Shown one piece after another: positions 16,201 through 21,244 of a DNA stretch of 24,961 nucleotides. The position numbers were made by a program, and so were the translations under genes. The DNA lies in NCBI GenBank assembly GCA_002778785.1, contig PEZS01000015.1, positions 1 to 24,961 on the forward strand, in the 5' to 3' direction. The DNA comes from Bdellovibrionales bacterium CG10_big_fil_rev_8_21_14_0_10_45_34. Its GTDB lineage: Bacteria > Bdellovibrionota > Bdellovibrionia > Bdellovibrionales > 1-14-0-10-45-34. Positions within the stretch are counted from its first letter, which is position 1. Each line of letters opens with the position of its first letter. Under the pieces are notes generated by a model. The model was not told the origin of the DNA. It did no database searches and saw only the letters and a program-made list of their open reading frames with translations.

Positions 16201-18056
16201 GTCTCGACAACATTTCCGTATGTGTCACGCACCTGAATGACACCTTGGGGATTGAACGCCACTGAATACTTTGCATGTGTAGCTGGTGCGGTAGAAAACA
16301 CAAGCTGACTTGCTGCCGCGTGAGTTATTGTAAATCCGCTAGAGGCTTGGGCTATCGCGCCAATTCCACCGCTACCCGAAAGATCTTGTTTGGTTGCAGT
16401 CATGACCTTTGCCCCAGCGGCAGTCATGCTGAGACCACTAAAGGTCGCAACGCCGCCTGAGGCCGTGGCGACAACAGTTCCCACAAGTGACCCAGAGCCG
16501 GTGGTAATTGAGAGCGTAACCTCCGCTGTACTATCTACACCTGAGTCGATCAAGTTGCCCTGGGCATCTAGTATGTGAACAATTGGTTGAGCGGCAAAGG
16601 CCACTCCCGCCACTGTTGTGGTGCTTGGTTGCTGGGTAAACAATAGGCTTGCAGCAGGTCCGTGGGTAAAAATAACTGTGCTTCCTGATTTTGCTATTGG
16701 TGATGTCAATGACAAGATCTTGCTTTCAGCCTTTGTAGAAGCCAATGTACAAGTGGTGACGCCAGAGGAACTCGAAGCCGAGCACGAACCGTAATTGTTC
16801 GTCGAGCCGGTATCTGTTGCAGAGAAAGTCGGAATAACACCCTGAAGAGGACACATTGAATCGTTCAACAGTGTGACGGAGATACTTGATGTTGCCGAGC
16901 CATTTGCCACCACCGGTGTTGTTCCTGCAATTGTGGTATTTGTCGTGTCTGCAGCAGTATCAACAACGAAGTCGAAAAGGCCCCCCGAGGCTTCCTGAAC
17001 CGTCCCGCTAGCCCTCGCTGCCTCAATAGAAAGTTTGTAGTTGCCACTTAAAAGACTGCACCCCGCTGGCGACAAGGTTGTCGCAGTCGTATTTTCTGTT
17101 GCGCAGGCCACTGTTGTACCGTTGCTCTCGTACACAGTTACATTGTACGAATCCGCGTTTGTCGACGCCCCCCATGAAAAGGTGGGAGATGATCCTGACG
17201 TCAAGCATATATCACTCACAGTGTCTGAACCACCCGTGACTCCAGCGATTGAAAAAGCTCCTATCGCCGTAGGGTCATAATTGAAGTTATGGGAGATGAC
17301 ATCCGACACCCTCCCTGCCTGATCATATGCTCTGACAAATAGGGTATGAGCCCCGGAGCTTAAGCCACTCACCGTGTAGTCGCTCAAATTAGGGCATATA
17401 GTGTAGTTACCCGTGTTTAAACGACATTCAACACGCTGAACGCCACTCCCGGAGTCAGTAGCCGCGATACGAAAGGTGGCAGAGTTTACATTCACGACAT
17501 CACCAGGTGTAGAAGTGAACGACACTACCGGCGCCGTGCGATCAAGCATAAAGTAAGGACGTTTAAGTGCTAGTTTTGCTTTACCATTACGTCCTACAGC
17601 CTGAACAGAAATACGAACAAGAGTATTTTCGGGAATTCCGCAGTTTTCAATAAAAGTCGATATTTCTGCGACTGAAACGCTGCACACCAGAGAGGCCTCA
17701 TCACTGGCAAGCGTAACACGTACAATGTATCGAGCAGCGTTGTCACTTTCAGACCACTCTAAAGATGGCTCTACATCACCGTAGATGATCTGCTCTTCAT
17801 CTTCTACATCTTCACCATGAACTTTTTGAATTTGAAAACTTGAAAGTGGCGAATCTCCCCCTGAAGAAAGATCCTTCATGCTTTCTTCAACAAACCCGCA
17901 CGAGGATACGACTAACACCGAAAGCACCGCTGTAACGGTTCGTAGCAAAGTCGAACCCACTTTTTTCTTCTTGATGTCGCTCAATATTGACGAATCCCTT
18001 AAGAAAAGCACTCGCAAACCATGTGGCCAAATCGGCTGTTCTCTGTATTGTCGCAT
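13251..18056 (-). CDS. Giant lipoprotein with Ig-like domains and three glycine-rich modules
   Basis: The product has ~1600 residues. A lipoprotein signal (LLRTVTAVLSVLVVSSC) leads to a linker. Ig-like domains follow: DRTAPVVSFTSTPGD...AYDQAGRVS (~170-265) and a FnIII-like domain (~285-370). Next are two invasin/filamin-like repeats (FTQQPSTTTVAG...DAQGN, ~470-580; VFSTAPATHAKYS...DTYGN, ~585-690). Three ~300-residue glycine-rich modules, each opened by CDSG[DN]-x2-TTC, start near residues 699, 997 and 1305. It is probably a surface structural or adhesive protein. Start: ATG 18056 has GAGGTGG 5 nt upstream; a TTG at 17984 would give a more classical lipoprotein signal (Cys at residue 29) and is a real alternative. 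It is convergent with the plus-strand unknown genes. Confidence 0.88.
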   Translation of the reverse strand: MRQYREQPIWPHGLRVLFLRDSSILSDIKKKKVGSTLLRTVTAVLSVLVVSSCGFVEESMKDLSSGGDSPLSSFQIQKVHGEDVEDEEQIIYGDVEPSLEWSESDNAARYIVRVTLASDEASLVCSVSVAEISTFIENCGIPENTLVRISVQAVGRNGKAKLALKRPYFMLDRTAPVVSFTSTPGDVVNVNSATFRIAATDSGSGVQRVECRLNTGNYTICPNLSDYTVSGLSSGAHTLFVRAYDQAGRVSDVISHNFNYDPTAIGAFSIAGVTGGSDTVSDICLTSGSSPTFSWGASTNADSYNVTVYESNGTTVACATENTTATTLSPAGCSLLSGNYKLSIEAARASGTVQEASGGLFDFVVDTAADTTNTTIAGTTPVVANGSATSSISVTLLNDSMCPLQGVIPTFSATDTGSTNNYGSCSASSSSGVTTCTLASTKAESKILSLTSPIAKSGSTVIFTHGPAASLLFTQQPSTTTVAGVAFAAQPIVHILDAQGNLIDSGVDSTAEVTLSITTGSGSLVGTVVATASGGVATFSGLSMTAAGAKVMTATKQDLSGSGGIGAIAQASSGFTITHAAASQLVFSTAPATHAKYSVAFNPQGVIQVRDTYGNVVETGADASATITISKQSGPGTLSGTLTESASSGVANFTGNGINNDTIGTIVIRATKPDLTGSGGVGVLTVDATIIITPISCDSGDFTTTCTITTVQDVPVGATISANNLTITTTGQLRNLTNLQDFTINLTGDLSITGSNRINANVQITAVNMNFASVSGDLVTCSGSISATGLGGLGGYRTGNASTTGLGAGGGTCHDAGSGLSCSGATHAGLGGGGESSPAVAAVYGSAALANTYGSGGGGVHTSSAGGNGGGRISLIASGTITAAGSTTSQIATACGQGGSGSSALGAGGGGSGGSIYIEATNISGQISPNVRGGASSYREDSLKSGGGSGGYISLNFSRLAPSIDFPTYGGKGGFEPGGYGSFYQNITDWSAALCDSGDLSTTCVVNTTKYVPPGSAISGSGNLQLDLGGGLYSTARAKTISIVMSGDITLNNNTIIRANLNPIQADTIYFAEAGSRIDASELGYAGGGGPSEGYYYNGYGPGGGTRAISGGDAAGGGGGHGGAGSRGSIAGSNGGASYGSANDPTTFGSGGAAGFLRGYEKAGHGGGIVNIIADTFHMGWNTHLYVNGGTADVWLEGGGGAGGTIRFDVNNLWVDSPATNASARGGGSRKATWVSMAAFGGGAGGGGRIWVKPTAKIRVNSFSNGTTGRFLLGVHGGTYFFGGEKPGEGSLYYDYATADSICDSGNLSTTCYIDYLKPIPNGYTISGSGNLVFRNTGVGYGVFYNPRLLEEFSINMGGDVTFEGSTGIIGNISSFVATNVTLDSSASINAIALGNPSGFGGATSTPHGDGTGAGSYAEGAGTFVGAAGGGGYGGAGGNGDLAGATGGGTYGSNTAPVDFGSGGAGNGGANYTTLYGTGGGRIIMNISGTLTLGNYAKIRVDGGSGTGTAGAWQCRAGGSGGSIYIQANNFSVHANATIHAKGGEGYVTTDHICGSGGGGRVSLKKGTAEPDVSLSNIDVSGGTTGSAGATGTIYQLGGAG
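13255..15970 (-). repeat. Three tandem glycine-rich modules inside the giant lipoprotein
   Basis: Each module is ~900 bp, beginning near 15968, 15074 and 14150. Each opens with CDSG[DN]-x2-TTC, then P-x-G-x-x-[IS]-x-x-x-NL, a short beta region with GD, a Gly-rich core with YGS...FGSGGAG, GGSIYI, and a GGGG[GR] segment before T-x-YQ. The regular alternation of strands and Gly loops suggests a repetitive beta structure. The pattern is read directly from the translation. Confidence 0.8.
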
Positions 18057-18076
18057 ACGTACCACCTCAGGTACGT
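18057..18076. promoter_or_regulatory. 7-bp inverted repeat over the start region of the giant lipoprotein gene
   Basis: ACGTACC (18057-18063) and GGTACGT (18070-18076) are perfect complements, 6 bases apart. On the minus-strand mRNA the Shine-Dalgarno GAGGTGG begins in the loop and enters the second arm, which ends directly at ATG 18056. It may act as a translational control hairpin or as an operator. Confidence 0.4.
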
Positions 18077-18466
18077 TATCGACGTCGCCAATGTCGGACT
18101 AAAGAGTTTTGCTCTAAGTTCTCACTTAGTAGCTCAAAGAGAATCATCCATTGGCTCAAACAGAGTCGTTTGTGTCTCAAAGGGAGAAGAATCGCCGCTT
18201 CTAATTGCGGACTGTGTTTTCTACTCAGGTCTACTCTCAAAATCGAGTCGAATTGTGGACCCAACAATTATTCAAAGCAAAGCGGCTTTCGACTTTCGAC
18301 CCAGGCACTGGTGTGAGAGAAGAGATTTCAGGCATTGTCGCAAAGTTCGACATTTTGACCAGTATACAATCCTTCGAAGGCGTTATTGGCTCGTTTTTAC
18401 GCTGAAATGCACGCCGTCTTAGTAAAGGTACTGAGGTCATGCAATGAACACCAAGCAAATTCAAGA
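18077..18466. other. Intergenic region between the giant lipoprotein and the TA cluster
   Basis: No credible gene is seen; short open frames here lack ribosome binding sites and family resemblance. It should hold the promoter of the lipoprotein gene (minus strand), but no clear hexamers were found. TTCGAC occurs several times between 18287 and 18350 without forming a regular array. Confidence 0.45.
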
Positions 18467-18517
18467 AGTACATTATATCGTACTTTTCCCATTGATTTTT
18501 AGTACATTATATCGTAC
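18467..18517. promoter_or_regulatory. Duplicated 17-bp operator of the first TA module
   Basis: AGTACATTATATCGTAC occurs perfectly at 18467-18483 and 18501-18517, 34 bp apart (about three helical turns). Each copy is an imperfect palindrome with GTAC at both ends. The second ends 10 bases before the toxin ATG at 18528. Paired sites overlapping the promoter are usual for autorepression by an antitoxin or toxin-antitoxin complex. Confidence 0.75.
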
Positions 18518-18527
18518 CATAATTTAT

Positions 18528-18812
18528 ATGAAATGGGCGCTCAGAAAGCTAGCTGGTTATTTGCATTGGGTTAATGGTTTGAAATTAAAGGAACTCGGTC
18601 AAGTGGAAGCAAGGCTTATGCGGATAACAGAGGAAGGCCATTTCGGAGGCGTTAGAGATTTGGGAGACGGGCTCTGGGAGCTGAAGTTTAATAACGGCAA
18701 TCGAATTTACTACACCCGTACCGGCAAGTACGAATTAACATTGATCCTTGGAGGAAATAAAAATGGCCAAGACCGAGACATCAAAAAAGCGAAAAGTCTT
18801 CTCTATGAATAA
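18528..18812 (+). CDS. RelE/HigB-superfamily toxin (Gp49-like, PF05973 type)
   Basis: The 94-residue protein matches the Gp49/HigB-like addiction-module killer family. It has WVNGLKLKELGQVEARLMRI (residues ~18-37), GHFGGVRDLGDGLWELKF, NRIYYTRTGKYELTLILGG and the closing NKNGQDRDIKKAK. Members are mRNA-cleaving toxins of the RelE fold, acting with the ribosome. The start at ATG 18528 is preferred over an in-frame ATG at 18444 because the longer version would run through the two operator repeats, and homologues begin about here. Order is toxin first, with the antitoxin gene overlapping its end by 50 bases, as is typical of this class. Confidence 0.9.
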   Translation: MKWALRKLAGYLHWVNGLKLKELGQVEARLMRITEEGHFGGVRDLGDGLWELKFNNGNRIYYTRTGKYELTLILGGNKNGQDRDIKKAKSLLYE

Positions 18813-19095
18813 TGCGCCTATAATCAAGCTCAAGAAAGGCGCAGTGAGTTTTCCGCATGATCCCAAAGAATTTTTAAAGGATCGCGCTAAGATCCGACAG
18901 GCCTTAACGGAGGCAATGGAAGAGGGTGACATGGACGCATTCCGGGAAATCCTAGGCGCGCATGTAAAAGCAGTTGGAGTTCAAAACATCATTGATAGAA
19001 CGCATTTAACTAAGAGCACGATTTATTCGGCTATCAAAGAAGATGCAAACCCTACTATTGAAACGGTTTTTCGGATTCTTAAGACCGGAACCTAA
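18763..19095 (+). CDS. HI1420-type XRE antitoxin of the Gp49-like toxin
   Basis: The 110-residue product starts at ATG 18763 with GGAGG (18750-18754) 8 nt upstream. The hallmark of the HI1420-type addiction antidote family is clear: ALTEAMEEGDMDAFREILG, then a helix-turn-helix with NIIDRTHLTKSTIYSAIKED and NPTIETVFRIL. It neutralises the upstream toxin and should repress the module through the 17-bp repeats. A basic N-terminal extension (KTETSKKRKVF) precedes the core. The C-terminus (ILKTGT) is shorter than is usual, where a further strand often follows; this may be natural. Confidence 0.9.
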   Translation: MAKTETSKKRKVFSMNNAPIIKLKKGAVSFPHDPKEFLKDRAKIRQALTEAMEEGDMDAFREILGAHVKAVGVQNIIDRTHLTKSTIYSAIKEDANPTIETVFRILKTGT

Positions 19096-19196
19096 AAAGG
19101 TGAGCCAGTTGAAGCGCCTCGTGAATTTTCTTAAGAAGGTACTCTCTGGTTTTAGGTTGCAATTACCTACTGTCGGCCGCGATGTTTTAGTGGCTG

Positions 19197-19415
19197 CTAT
19201 GCCGTCCACTTCATCGAAAGCTTCTTTTTGCTCTTCACACAATCCAGAAGATAAAGGTCGATAAGTTTTTGATAGGAGACACCTGACTCATCAGAGAGTT
19301 TTTTGAAGTAATCGATGACGACAGGGCTTAAATTGATACCGACTGCTTTTTTCTTTTTGGCAGGGTACGGATTTTTAACTTCCTTCATTTTATTGAAATC
19401 ATATTCCTTTTTCAT
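19197..19415 (-). CDS. brnA: BrnA-like ribbon-helix-helix/CopG-type antitoxin
   Basis: The 72-residue protein from ATG 19415 reads MKKEYDFNKMKEVKNPYP, then KKKKAVGINLSPVVIDYFKKLSDESGVSYQKLIDLYLLDCV. The N-terminal KKEYDF segment followed by a strand-helix-helix unit is typical of BrnA-like antitoxins, which pair with BrnT ribonuclease toxins. An in-frame extension to 19499 exists but really encodes the end of brnT in another frame. The start codon overlaps the remnant brnT by 17 bases, the normal coupled arrangement. Because the toxin is truncated, this antitoxin appears orphaned. It converges on the HI1420-type antitoxin gene. Confidence 0.82.
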   Translation of the reverse strand: MKKEYDFNKMKEVKNPYPAKKKKAVGINLSPVVIDYFKKLSDESGVSYQKLIDLYLLDCVKSKKKLSMKWTA

Positions 19416-19560
19416 AAAACACCCTTTCTTTTTTTGTAGCTTTACGAGTCGAAATAATTCGAACAACTGAGTCTGATTCTCGAAGGCAATGAACCACAAC
19501 TAAAAGTTTCCTGGTGCCACTCCCAATTTGAACCAAATGAAGACGGCGTGAAAATTGCAA
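19399..19560 (-). pseudogene. brnT: brnT toxin remnant, N-terminal half missing
   Basis: The minus-strand frame ending at TGA 19399-19401 encodes RRLHLVQIGSGTRKLLVVVH, then a Cys/Glu/Asp-containing loop, then VRIISTRKATKKERVFYEKG. This is the C-terminal half of BrnT: the IG-x-G turn, the LLVVVH strand, the RIIS-x-R-x-AT motif and the E-R-x-x-YE end. The first ~40 residues of the family (F-E-W-D-x-x-K and the K-H-G-V segment) are not found upstream. Instead the DNA runs straight into the higBA operator. The frame stays open further upstream but shows no BrnT resemblance. The toxin should be inactive. Confidence 0.75.
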
Positions 19561-19585
19561 AACTAGTTTACTATTTGCCTTGCGT

Positions 19586-19616
19586 TTAATACCACTACAC
19601 GGTATAGTGGTATTAA
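19586..19616. promoter_or_regulatory. 31-bp palindrome, operator of the higBA module
   Basis: TTAATACCACTA (19586-19597) and TAGTGGTATTAA (19605-19616) are perfect 12-bp arms around CACGGTA. The right arm ends 10 bases before the higB ATG. Such sites are bound by HigA dimers for autorepression. This module is therefore probably controlled separately from the first TA pair, whose operator differs. Confidence 0.8.
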
Positions 19617-19626
19617 CTGAGGCGTA

Positions 19627-19917
19627 ATGATTCGCAACTTTGATAATAAGATAGCCAAAGACATCTGGGAAACGGATTCGTCCCGATCGCTTCCAAGGGA
19701 GTGTTGGATTCGAGCTAAAGCCCTTCTAACCATCATGCATGCGACCTCAGATTTGACAGATTTAAAGATTAAGGGCCAGCCACCGAGTATCCGACTTCAT
19801 AAGCTCCAGGGAAATCGTAAAGGCGAATGGAGTGTGACAATTAGGCTTCCTTGGTGCATTACCTTCAAATTTAAGAATGGCGAGTTTATGAACGTTAAAA
19901 TTGAGAATTATCACTAG
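19627..19917 (+). CDS. higB: HigB-family toxin (RelE/ParE superfamily, PF05015 type)
   Basis: The 96-residue product has the full HigB pattern: MIRNFDNKIAKDIWE, RSLPRECWIRAKALLTIMHA, DLTDLKIKGQPPSIRLHKLQ, GNRKGEWSVTIRLPWCITF and the closing VKIENYH. HigB cleaves mRNA on the translating ribosome. GAGG lies 4 nt from the ATG, itself 10 bases after the operator palindrome. The toxin gene precedes the antitoxin gene by 8 bp, the usual higBA order. Length is normal and no residue looks lost, so the module appears intact. The family call is confident. Confidence 0.95.
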   Translation: MIRNFDNKIAKDIWETDSSRSLPRECWIRAKALLTIMHATSDLTDLKIKGQPPSIRLHKLQGNRKGEWSVTIRLPWCITFKFKNGEFMNVKIENYH

Positions 19918-19925
19918 AGGTATTT

Positions 19926-20186
19926 ATGATTAAAAATCCAAAACCCATGCACCCAGGAACTGTGCTCGATGAAATCTATATGAAAGAGATGAACCTCAAT
20001 CAAACGCAGTTCGCTCAAAAGTGCGGGTGCACACACCGAAAAATCAATGAGATCGTCAATGGTAAACGAGCTATTTCTCCGGAGTTTGCTTTGGTTTTAG
20101 AAAAGGTTCTTGGAACAACGGCAGAAATGTGGGTTCGCATGCAGGCGGAGTACGATTTGTGGGTAGCACGACAGAAGGCCGCATGA
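19926..20186 (+). CDS. higA: HigA-family antitoxin (XRE helix-turn-helix)
   Basis: The 86-residue protein opens with the family signature MHPGTVLDEIYMKEMNLNQ. A helix-turn-helix follows (QFAQKCGCTHRKINEIVNGKR), then ISPEFALVLEKVLGTTAEMWVRMQ and EYDLWVARQ, all characteristic of HigA. It binds and inactivates HigB and should bind the 31-bp palindrome upstream of higB. GAGG precedes the ATG by 6 nt. It sits 8 bp after higB, so the two are translationally coupled. No terminator is recognisable after it. Confidence 0.95.
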   Translation: MIKNPKPMHPGTVLDEIYMKEMNLNQTQFAQKCGCTHRKINEIVNGKRAISPEFALVLEKVLGTTAEMWVRMQAEYDLWVARQKAA

Positions 20187-20491
20187 GCTAACTATTCAAA
20201 AACTATCGACCGGGAGTGCTAGGTGCTGGTGGAGTTTGAACTTTTTGAAACTATCTACCGTTGAGTGAGAAGAGCCGGAATTTCTAAATATCTGAAATTA
20301 GATGGTTTTTAAAATCGAAAAATGAGACAACTGGTGCGCGAATCGAACAAGTAGACGAACCGCTTGCTACGTTTATATTCTGGAGGGAACCCGCACTAAA
20401 TCAAAATTTAGAATTGTTCAGCGGCGACTGATTAAAACCGGTAAATATCAAATCAAGTCGTGGTCAATGCCCTCTTAAGGGGTTTCGTGTA
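20187..20491. other. Intergenic region after higA
   Basis: No gene is seen. TGGTGCGCGAATCGAAC (20332-20348) reads on the minus strand like the 3' end of a tRNA (T-loop TTCGATT and CACCA). A full tRNA is not present because the T-stem does not pair and no D or anticodon arm is found. The stretch also contains the convergent 3' ends of higA and the AgmX-like gene, without a clear terminator. Confidence 0.5.
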
Positions 20492-21022
20492 TTACTTCTT
20501 GGTTTCTTCTTTTGGATTTTTTGTTAAGACGAGCTCGGGTTCGATTTTGGGTTTTGGGTCCTCTTCGCGCTCAAAAGACAAAGTGTATTCGACATACTTT
20601 GATTCATTCCAGGGCGGCGGAGGGAAGGTAAAGGCCTTGATCTTACTCATTAAACATTGATTCATTGCTTCGTTGCCAAAGTCGGAGCGAATCACCTCGA
20701 CAGACTGAGGCACACCATCGGTTTGCACCGTCCAATCCAAATATACCGATCCCCTTTTTACCGGCGGATCAGTTTTTAAAAACTCCAGCCAACACTCTTG
20801 AAGTGATTTTGCGTTTTTTACTACGGTATTCTTTATCTCTCTTGCAACGTAGGGATCTTGCGCCCCCTTGCCGCTTTTGTCAGCAGGCTCCGTTTGCATC
20901 GCCTGGCCAATTCTGGCTTCCATTCGCATAAGATCATTACGCAACATGTGATTCTGATAGGCCAGATAACCAATGATCAGCAGCACAAAAAAGCTGGCAG
21001 AAACAACAAGGGGCTTATTCAT
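20492..21022 (-). CDS. AgmX/PglI or TonB-like C-terminal domain protein, inner-membrane anchored
   Basis: From ATG 21022 the 176-residue product has one membrane helix (LVVSASFFVLLIIGYLAY, ~5-22), a helical linker, and a C-terminal domain with the AgmX/TonB-like pattern: SLQECWLEFLKTDPPVKRGSV, LDWTVQTDGVPQSVEVIRSD, AMNQCLMSKIKAFTFPPPPW and VEYTLSF. The paired Cys are typical of this delta-proteobacterial version. Such proteins sit in the inner membrane and reach into the periplasm, and in relatives accompany gliding or energy-transduction complexes; no partner ExbB/ExbD is visible here. AAAGGTG precedes ATG 21022. An in-frame GTG at 21058 would add 12 basic residues but lacks a ribosome binding site. 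A Lys/Glu-rich tail ends it. Confidence 0.82.
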   Translation of the reverse strand: MNKPLVVSASFFVLLIIGYLAYQNHMLRNDLMRMEARIGQAMQTEPADKSGKGAQDPYVAREIKNTVVKNAKSLQECWLEFLKTDPPVKRGSVYLDWTVQTDGVPQSVEVIRSDFGNEAMNQCLMSKIKAFTFPPPPWNESKYVEYTLSFEREEDPKPKIEPELVLTKNPKEETKK

Positions 21023-21244
21023 AGGTGGCACCTTTCGTCTTGGTTTTTTGACCCTCACAGATCGGTCTAATATTTTTCAAGAATTCATCTCATCAAAAAT
21101 GGTTTTTGTGGTCAACCAACCTTTTTGATGAAAGCTTCTTGGTTCGTTGAGTTTCGATAAACTGGCGTCGTGAAAGCTACTAGTATTATTTTCCACATCT
21201 CGAGATACAGGCAGATATTTCTAGTTAATTCAGCAGTAATACAA

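Noticed and set aside
15622-16236. 204-residue open frame on the + strand inside the giant lipoprotein gene
   Set aside because: It is Pro/Val-rich shadow coding produced by the Gly/Thr-rich codons of the opposite strand, with no ribosome binding site or family resemblance.
19043-19264. 73-residue + strand open frame with a Lys-rich middle
   Set aside because: It overlaps the antitoxin gene out of frame and runs across the convergent brnA-like gene; no ribosome binding site.
19416-19499. 28-residue N-terminal extension of the BrnA-like protein
   Set aside because: The same bases encode the recognisable end of BrnT in another frame, and ATG 19415 is the normal coupled start.
18444-20300. Integron cassette array carrying TA genes
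   Set aside because: No attC-like core sites or integrase are visible, and the modules lie in opposite orientations.
20332-20420. Complete tRNA gene on the minus strand
   Set aside because: Only the T-loop and CACCA-like end is present. The T-stem does not pair and no anticodon or D arm fits.
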